Part shown: in pieces, positions 6,496-9,142 of the stretch
Numbering within the stretch: the first letter of the stretch is position 1
Layout: each line of letters opens with the position of its first letter
NCBI GenBank assembly: GCA_964478455.1
Contig: CAYZJD010000172.1
Span: 1 to 9,142 of the forward strand
Direction: 5' to 3'
Length of the DNA stretch: 9,142 bases
Source of the DNA: CAYZJD01 sp964478455
Lineage (GTDB): Bacteria; Acidobacteriota; Terriglobia; Bryobacterales; Bryobacteraceae
The notes under the pieces: generated by a model
What the model was told of the DNA's origin: nothing
Database searches by the model: none
The model's input: the letters and a program-made list of their open reading frames with translations, nothing else
Translations under genes and position numbers: made by a program

Positions 6496-6825
6496 CTACG
6501 AATTCCCCGCCGCCGGCTCGATGATCGCCCACATCGAGCGCTTCGAGTTGGGCATCCGCCAGTCCGCGCCGTAGCCGTGAATCTGGTCGCGCGCGAACTC
6601 GGCCTCGGGCAGCTCGCAGGTGATCACGATGGTGCGGCCTGTGGTGTCCACTTCCACGGCCTTGCCGAACGCCTCGGCCTCCGCGTAAAGAAACAGCCGC
6701 ATGAGCATCTCGACAACGTAGTCATACGTGTGCTCGTCGTCATCAAGCAGGACGACGTTGTAGAGCGGCGCCAGTTGCTGGCGCTGGACGACCTCGACCT
6801 CGGGCGCGGCCGTGCTCTGCGGCAT
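6496..6825 (-). CDS. clpS: ClpS-family Clp protease adaptor
   Basis: ClpS binds the N-terminal domain of ClpA/ClpC and delivers N-degron substrates to the Clp protease. The 109-residue protein has a short disordered N-terminus (1-18) and then the ClpS fold: YNVVLLDDDEHTYDYVVEMLMRLF (22-45), VDTTGRTIVITC (59-70) and an alpha/beta end region. Asp28-Asp29-Asp30 align with the NDD of E. coli ClpS that binds the substrate amino terminus. The family's third contact residue, His66 in E. coli, aligns with Asp60 here, so specificity may differ from classical ClpS. The ATG start is the natural one; no clear ribosome-binding site precedes it. It converges on hypE with a 46-bp gap where I see no clear hairpin, and diverges from ssrA. 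Confidence 0.85.
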   Translation of the reverse strand: MPQSTAAPEVEVVQRQQLAPLYNVVLLDDDEHTYDYVVEMLMRLFLYAEAEAFGKAVEVDTTGRTIVITCELPEAEFARDQIHGYGADWRMPNSKRSMWAIIEPAAGNS

Positions 6826-6841
6826 GAGACGTTAATTCTCG

Positions 6842-6871
6842 ATCCTACAGGAAACCGGGCGGCCGTGTCTT
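6842..6871 (-). promoter_or_regulatory. Candidate clpS promoter
   Basis: Read on the minus strand, AAGACA (6871-6866) and TAGGAT (6847-6842) are separated by 18 bp and each match four of six bases of the sigma70 -35 and -10 consensus. The -10 box lies 16 bp from the clpS ATG. The whole divergent region 6826-6919 must hold promoters for both clpS and ssrA; on the plus strand only a weak TACCAT (6903-6908) is visible as an ssrA -10 candidate. This is a consensus match only. Confidence 0.3.
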
Positions 6872-7008
6872 CGCGTTCCCTTCCGCAGTGGCCCAGGCGT
6901 GCTACCATGTGCTTGGAAAGGGGGCGCAACGGATTCGACGGGATTGAACTGTGATCCGAAGGCGTGCCGGGTTCCGAGCTCCCGTTAAACGATCGGAAAA
7001 CCACAACT

Positions 7009-7038
7009 GCCAACACGCAGTTTGCCTACGCCGCCTAA
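7009..7038 (+). CDS. tmRNA proteolysis-tag reading frame (ANTQFAYAA)
   Basis: The resume codon GCC at 7009 follows ACCACAACT, and the frame gives Ala-Asn-Thr-Gln-Phe-Ala-Tyr-Ala-Ala then TAA. The final Ala-Ala is the usual ClpXP/ClpAP recognition end; the penultimate block is AYAA rather than the common ALAA. With the alanine carried by tmRNA itself the tag would be 10 residues, one shorter than in E. coli. Confidence 0.88.
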   Translation, partial: ANTQFAYAA

Positions 7039-7245
7039 TTGATTTAGGCGGCCGCCCCAGCCGCTTGAGCCCGCGCGGCGGCTGAGCGGCGTCATCTTGC
7101 GGGATAGGCCGAGGGCTTCGGTCCGGAGCCGCAGGCTGAGATCCAATCGGGCTGGGCCGTCGCCGTTCTTGCCGGCTCTGATGCGGCGGCCGAGACAACC
7201 GAGCCGGCTACGCACGTAGGCTTCGGGTGGCAGGCTTTCTCGGAC

Positions 7246-7273
7246 GCGGGTTCGACTCCCGCCGCCTCCACCA
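7246..7273 (+). other. Probable attachment-site half at the ssrA 3' end
   Basis: The T arm, acceptor strand and CCA of ssrA lie 22 bp from the end of a tyrosine-recombinase gene. The ssrA 3' end is a classic target for such integrases, which recreate the RNA end on insertion. The chromosomal part ends at about 7273 and the element probably begins there. No second copy of the T-arm/acceptor sequence is visible to base 9142, so the exact core and the other half-site cannot be set from this window. Confidence 0.55.
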
Positions 7274-7295
7274 GGCAACCTGCCTTTGTTTTCAA

Positions 7296-8456
7296 TCAGT
7301 TGACGACCTCGCTTCGGCCATGTACCTCAGGTGTACCCTTCGTTTCCCGAAGGGCGATCAGATCTTCGCTCCAGCTTCGCCTGACATCGGACTCCAGTTG
7401 CTCCTGTCTGGCCTTCACCCAGGGCGCATAGTGGCGCTCGGTGACCTTCGTGCTGCGGTGGCCCAAGAGGACCGAGACTCGTTCGAGCGGGACGCCGGCG
7501 AGGAGCAACTCCACAGCGAAGGTATCCCGGAATCGGTGTGCGTGCCCATCGGGAACGCCTGCCAAGGTAAACAGTTTTCGCAAGCTCCGCTGCCAGTCGC
7601 TGACCGCGCTCTTGGGGCTGGACTCACCCGTCCAGAAGAAGTAGTTCGCGTTCGTCTTCGGGCAGGCCGAAAGAGCGTCGGCCACGAAGTCGGGAACCGG
7701 GCAGTAGACGGGAACGCCCGTCTTCTGCGTGTACAGAAATAGCTTGCCATCCCTGATCCTGTCGCACGGAAGGGTAACGGCATCCCTGATCCGAAGACCG
7801 CTGTACCGCAGTAGCAGGACAAAGGCCCGCAGGCGCTTGGCGTTCGCCTTCCCTGTCTGGCCGTAGTTGTCTTTGTACTTCTCGCACGCAGCGAGAATCT
7901 GAACCATCTCCGCTTGCGTGAAAGGCATTGTTGGAGGATCTGTCACCTTCGGATTCTTGATTTTCGCGGTCGGATTCTCTCGAATCCATCCCGATTCGCA
8001 GGCGAAGCGGAAGAAGGCCCGCAGGCGCTCCAGTTTCTTGAGCGCAGACAGATTGTGGTCGGGCCAGGATGCCCGGAACCTTCGGATGGCCGCGAGGTCC
8101 AGTTCCATGAGGAACCGGAAGCCCGCGCCGTCCGCGAATGTTTTTAGGTCGCGGAACAGAAGGCGGTACTTGTCGAGGGTCGCCGGAGAAAGGTGGCGGG
8201 CCTCAGCATCCTTGACGAATTGATTGCAGGCGTCAGCGATCGTCAGGCGTTCCGGCTCCGGCTCCGCATCAGGGTTGGCTTCCATCTCTCGCGCTTTGTC
8301 TTGAGCCTGCTCCCAGCTTCTAGTTTTGAGGGATTCCCTGATCTTTTCGGCTCTCAGGCTTCCGTCAACCCAGACGGGGCAGCGGCAGCGGCGATACCTG
8401 CGACCCTCGTCCCGGTGCGGGCAGCTCCGGAGGTGCCTGCGATAGATGGTCAGCAT
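7296..8456 (-). CDS. Tyrosine recombinase / phage-type integrase
   Basis: Site-specific recombinase likely to have inserted this element at ssrA. The 386-residue protein is intact. Residues 1-35 include a possible metal-binding knuckle (Cys12, His14, Cys24, Cys26; SCPHR...CRCPVWVDG). Residues about 70-165 are an alpha-helical SAM-like core-binding domain. Residues about 178-345 are the catalytic domain, with Arg222 in SGLRIRD, Lys245 in TQKTG, His307 and Arg310 in HRFRDTF, His333 in LLGHRS and nucleophile Tyr343 in RHYAPW, so the full R-K-H-R-H-Y set is present and it should be active. The tail after the Tyr is about 43 residues. The ATG at 8456 has GAGGAGG 13 nt upstream. It points towards ssrA and follows the small genes on its right, probably in one operon. 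The N-terminus resembles integrases I associate with Acidobacteriota. Confidence 0.95.
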   Translation of the reverse strand: MLTIYRRHLRSCPHRDEGRRYRRCRCPVWVDGSLRAEKIRESLKTRSWEQAQDKAREMEANPDAEPEPERLTIADACNQFVKDAEARHLSPATLDKYRLLFRDLKTFADGAGFRFLMELDLAAIRRFRASWPDHNLSALKKLERLRAFFRFACESGWIRENPTAKIKNPKVTDPPTMPFTQAEMVQILAACEKYKDNYGQTGKANAKRLRAFVLLLRYSGLRIRDAVTLPCDRIRDGKLFLYTQKTGVPVYCPVPDFVADALSACPKTNANYFFWTGESSPKSAVSDWQRSLRKLFTLAGVPDGHAHRFRDTFAVELLLAGVPLERVSVLLGHRSTKVTERHYAPWVKARQEQLESDVRRSWSEDLIALRETKGTPEVHGRSEVVN

Positions 8457-8460
8457 AACG

Positions 8461-8568
8461 CTACTTCGGCCTCCTCGGACAGTCGGTCAAGTAGCGGCGC
8501 AGTTCGCGGGTCCTGAGTATCCGCTTGCAGAAGGAGCAAGCAACCGGGTGTGTGGCTTCGCTTCTTGG
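8461..8568 (-). CDS. Zinc-finger-like short reading frame lacking a standard start
   Basis: An open frame of 35 codons, ending TAG at 8461 and just 4 bp before the integrase ATG, encodes ACSFCKRILRTRELRRYL followed by TDCPRRPK. The CxxC...Y-x3-C spacing resembles a one-finger C2HC/C2H2 protein in which Tyr stands where His is usual. About 22 of the last 26 codons end in G or C, as real genes here do. However, a TGA bounds it at 8569-8571 and no ATG, GTG or TTG lies between that stop and the motif. The ATG at 8572 is in a different frame (MTKKRSHTPGC..., 40 codons, stop at 8450 overlapping the integrase start). A one-base error or frameshift after MTKKRSHTP would fuse the two into a plausible small zinc-finger protein. 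Function unknown. Confidence 0.35.
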   Translation of the reverse strand, partial: PRSEATHPVACSFCKRILRTRELRRYLTDCPRRPK

Positions 8569-8604
8569 TCATGGTCGGTATCTTGTGTCACGAACCCATT
8601 CTTG

Positions 8605-8895
8605 TCAAGGACCGACACGCGACAGCCGGCGGTGAACCCGCTCCAGGACCGACTCCGGGACGCGCAGGGTCGCGTAGCGGCGCTTGCCGCGCGTCTGGCC
8701 GCCTACTACCAGGACACCGGGTTCGCGCTCAAAGAGACGACGCACCACATCCGCGCTCAAGCTCCACGTTTTAGCGATCTCCACGGGAGCATAGTGCCGT
8801 TCGGCGAAGGCGGGCAGGGGTACCGCATCGGGTACGCCTTGGCGCTCGCGCATCCAGGCTTGTTTCAGTTCGAGACTGGCCCTGGCCCGCGCCAT
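8605..8895 (-). CDS. Small helix-turn-helix protein, excisionase-like
   Basis: A 96-residue protein with a basic N-terminus (MARARASLELKQAWMRERQG) and a MerR/excisionase-type winged-helix region at about 34-85. HYAPVEIAKTWSLSADVVRRLF reads as helix-turn-helix, and GVLVVGG...KRRYATLRVP reads as the wing, ending with the helix ESVLERVHRRL. Such small proteins beside integrases act as recombination directionality factors or as element regulators; which of these applies here is inference. It begins 3 bp after the stop of the upstream cysteine-rich gene (TAAGCAATG) and lies 148 bp before the integrase start, on the same strand. From memory, proteins of this form are frequent in Acidobacteriota. 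No other catalytic motif is seen. Confidence 0.8.
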   Translation of the reverse strand: MARARASLELKQAWMRERQGVPDAVPLPAFAERHYAPVEIAKTWSLSADVVRRLFEREPGVLVVGGQTRGKRRYATLRVPESVLERVHRRLSRVGP

Positions 8896-8898
8896 TGC

Positions 8899-9096
8899 TT
8901 AAACCTCTCGCGGTTCGTCCTCGGGCGAGTTGCAGACCGGGCAGTGCGTGGGACAGAACCAGCCCTGCAGCCGCAACGGGCAATGGGCAATGTCGGGTAC
9001 TGCGCCGCAACTGTCGCAGCAGACGCGAAGGCGGGGCGAGCGGAGGCAGTCCCTCGGCCCGCGTCTGCGCCTGGCGGCTGGGGCTGGAGACTTCAT
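8899..9096 (-). CDS. Cysteine-rich small protein, putative zinc ribbon
   Basis: I do not recognise a named family. The 65-residue protein has a basic, proline/arginine-rich N-terminus (1-24) and then eight cysteines and two histidines in all: Cys17, CCDSC (26-30), His38-Cys39, Cys48, His51 and CPVC (52-55), with an acidic tail EDEPREV. Two CxxC knuckles plus an intermediate HC and FCPTHCPVC suggest one or two zinc-binding ribbons. It sits 3 bp upstream of the helix-turn-helix gene, so the two are probably co-translated, and 11 bp after another gene's end. In this context a DNA-binding or accessory role in the element is possible but unproven. The true start could lie further in, near the first CxxC, because the N-terminal part has low complexity. 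Confidence 0.6.
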   Translation of the reverse strand: MKSPAPAARRRRGPRDCLRSPRLRVCCDSCGAVPDIAHCPLRLQGWFCPTHCPVCNSPEDEPREV

Positions 9097-9107
9097 TGCC
9101 GTTCCTG

Positions 9108-9142
9108 TCAGGTGGCGTCGGGGACGAGTTCGCGCAGCGCTT
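9108..9142 (-). CDS. C-terminal end of an unidentified gene at the window edge
   Basis: On the minus strand one frame enters from the right edge and reads ALRELVPDAT before TGA (9110-9108). The end lies 11 bp before the ATG of the cysteine-rich gene, the close spacing expected in an operon. Only ten residues are visible, so no function can be given, and the frame itself is tentative. Confidence 0.35.
   Translation of the reverse strand, partial: ALRELVPDAT

Larger units (their letters stand above)
6920..7273 (+). ncRNA. ssrA: Transfer-messenger RNA (tmRNA)
   Basis: tmRNA rescues ribosomes stalled on broken mRNAs and tags the nascent peptide for proteolysis. The 5' end GGGGGCGCAACGGATTCGAC contains the near-universal GGATTCGACGGG D-like arm. 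The acceptor stem is complete: GGGGGCG (6920-6926) pairs with CGCCTCC (7263-7269), including the G3-U pair used by alanyl-tRNA synthetase. The T arm is GCGGG-TTCGACT-CCCGC (7246-7262). A discriminator A and an encoded CCA (7271-7273) end the gene. The mRNA-like segment encodes ANTQFAYAA from GCC at 7009 to TAA at 7036, with a second in-frame stop (TAG, 7045-7047). The 354-nt length is typical of a one-piece tmRNA. Its 3' end is the boundary of an integrated element. Confidence 0.97.

Noticed and set aside
6985..7295. Several open frames across ssrA on the minus strand
   Set aside because: They lie wholly or mostly within the tmRNA, whose structure explains the sequence; apparent protein matches there are a common database artefact.
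7227..7742. 171-codon plus-strand frame covering the ssrA end and the int 3' part
   Set aside because: It is opposite the well-conserved catalytic domain of the integrase and begins inside the tmRNA.

Overview
The window is high-GC bacterial DNA with two parts. Bases 1-6449 are a tightly packed, plus-strand [NiFe]-hydrogenase maturation operon. It begins with the last codons of a hydrogenase large subunit ending in DPCISCATH. Then come its C-terminal processing protease and a full set of pleiotropic factors in the order hypA, hypB, hypF, hypC, hypD, hypE. The products divide the work as follows: HypF and HypE make the cyanide ligands, HypC and HypD assemble the Fe(CN)2CO unit, HypA and HypB deliver nickel, and the protease trims the large-subunit tail. 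Most junctions are overlaps or gaps of a few bases, and several starts are GTG or TTG, so the genes are probably co-transcribed and translationally coupled.

Bases 6450-7273 hold two protein-quality-control genes that diverge from one short intergenic region: a ClpS-family adaptor on the minus strand and ssrA (tmRNA) on the plus strand. The tmRNA is complete, from its 7-bp acceptor stem to an encoded CCA, and carries the tag ANTQFAYAA.

From base 7274 to the right edge is what looks like the end of an integrative element inserted at the 3' end of ssrA. A complete tyrosine recombinase on the minus strand ends 22 bp from the ssrA CCA. Upstream of it, on the same strand, are a short zinc-finger-like reading frame without a clear start, an excisionase-like helix-turn-helix protein, a cysteine-rich small protein, and the last codons of another gene at the edge. 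The far attachment site must lie outside the window.

The organism is most likely an Acidobacteriota member (Solibacter/Bryobacter-like). This is an inference from GC content, the style of the integrase N-terminus and HTH protein, and the presence of CACCAAGACACCAAG-type dispersed repeats; no marker gene in the window proves it. Copies or relatives of that repeat occur twice inside the hyp operon: as an imperfect palindrome between hypA and hypB, and as an in-frame insertion in the hypF linker. The assembly has a 10-N gap inside hypE, and the bases around it suggest a mis-joined contig end.
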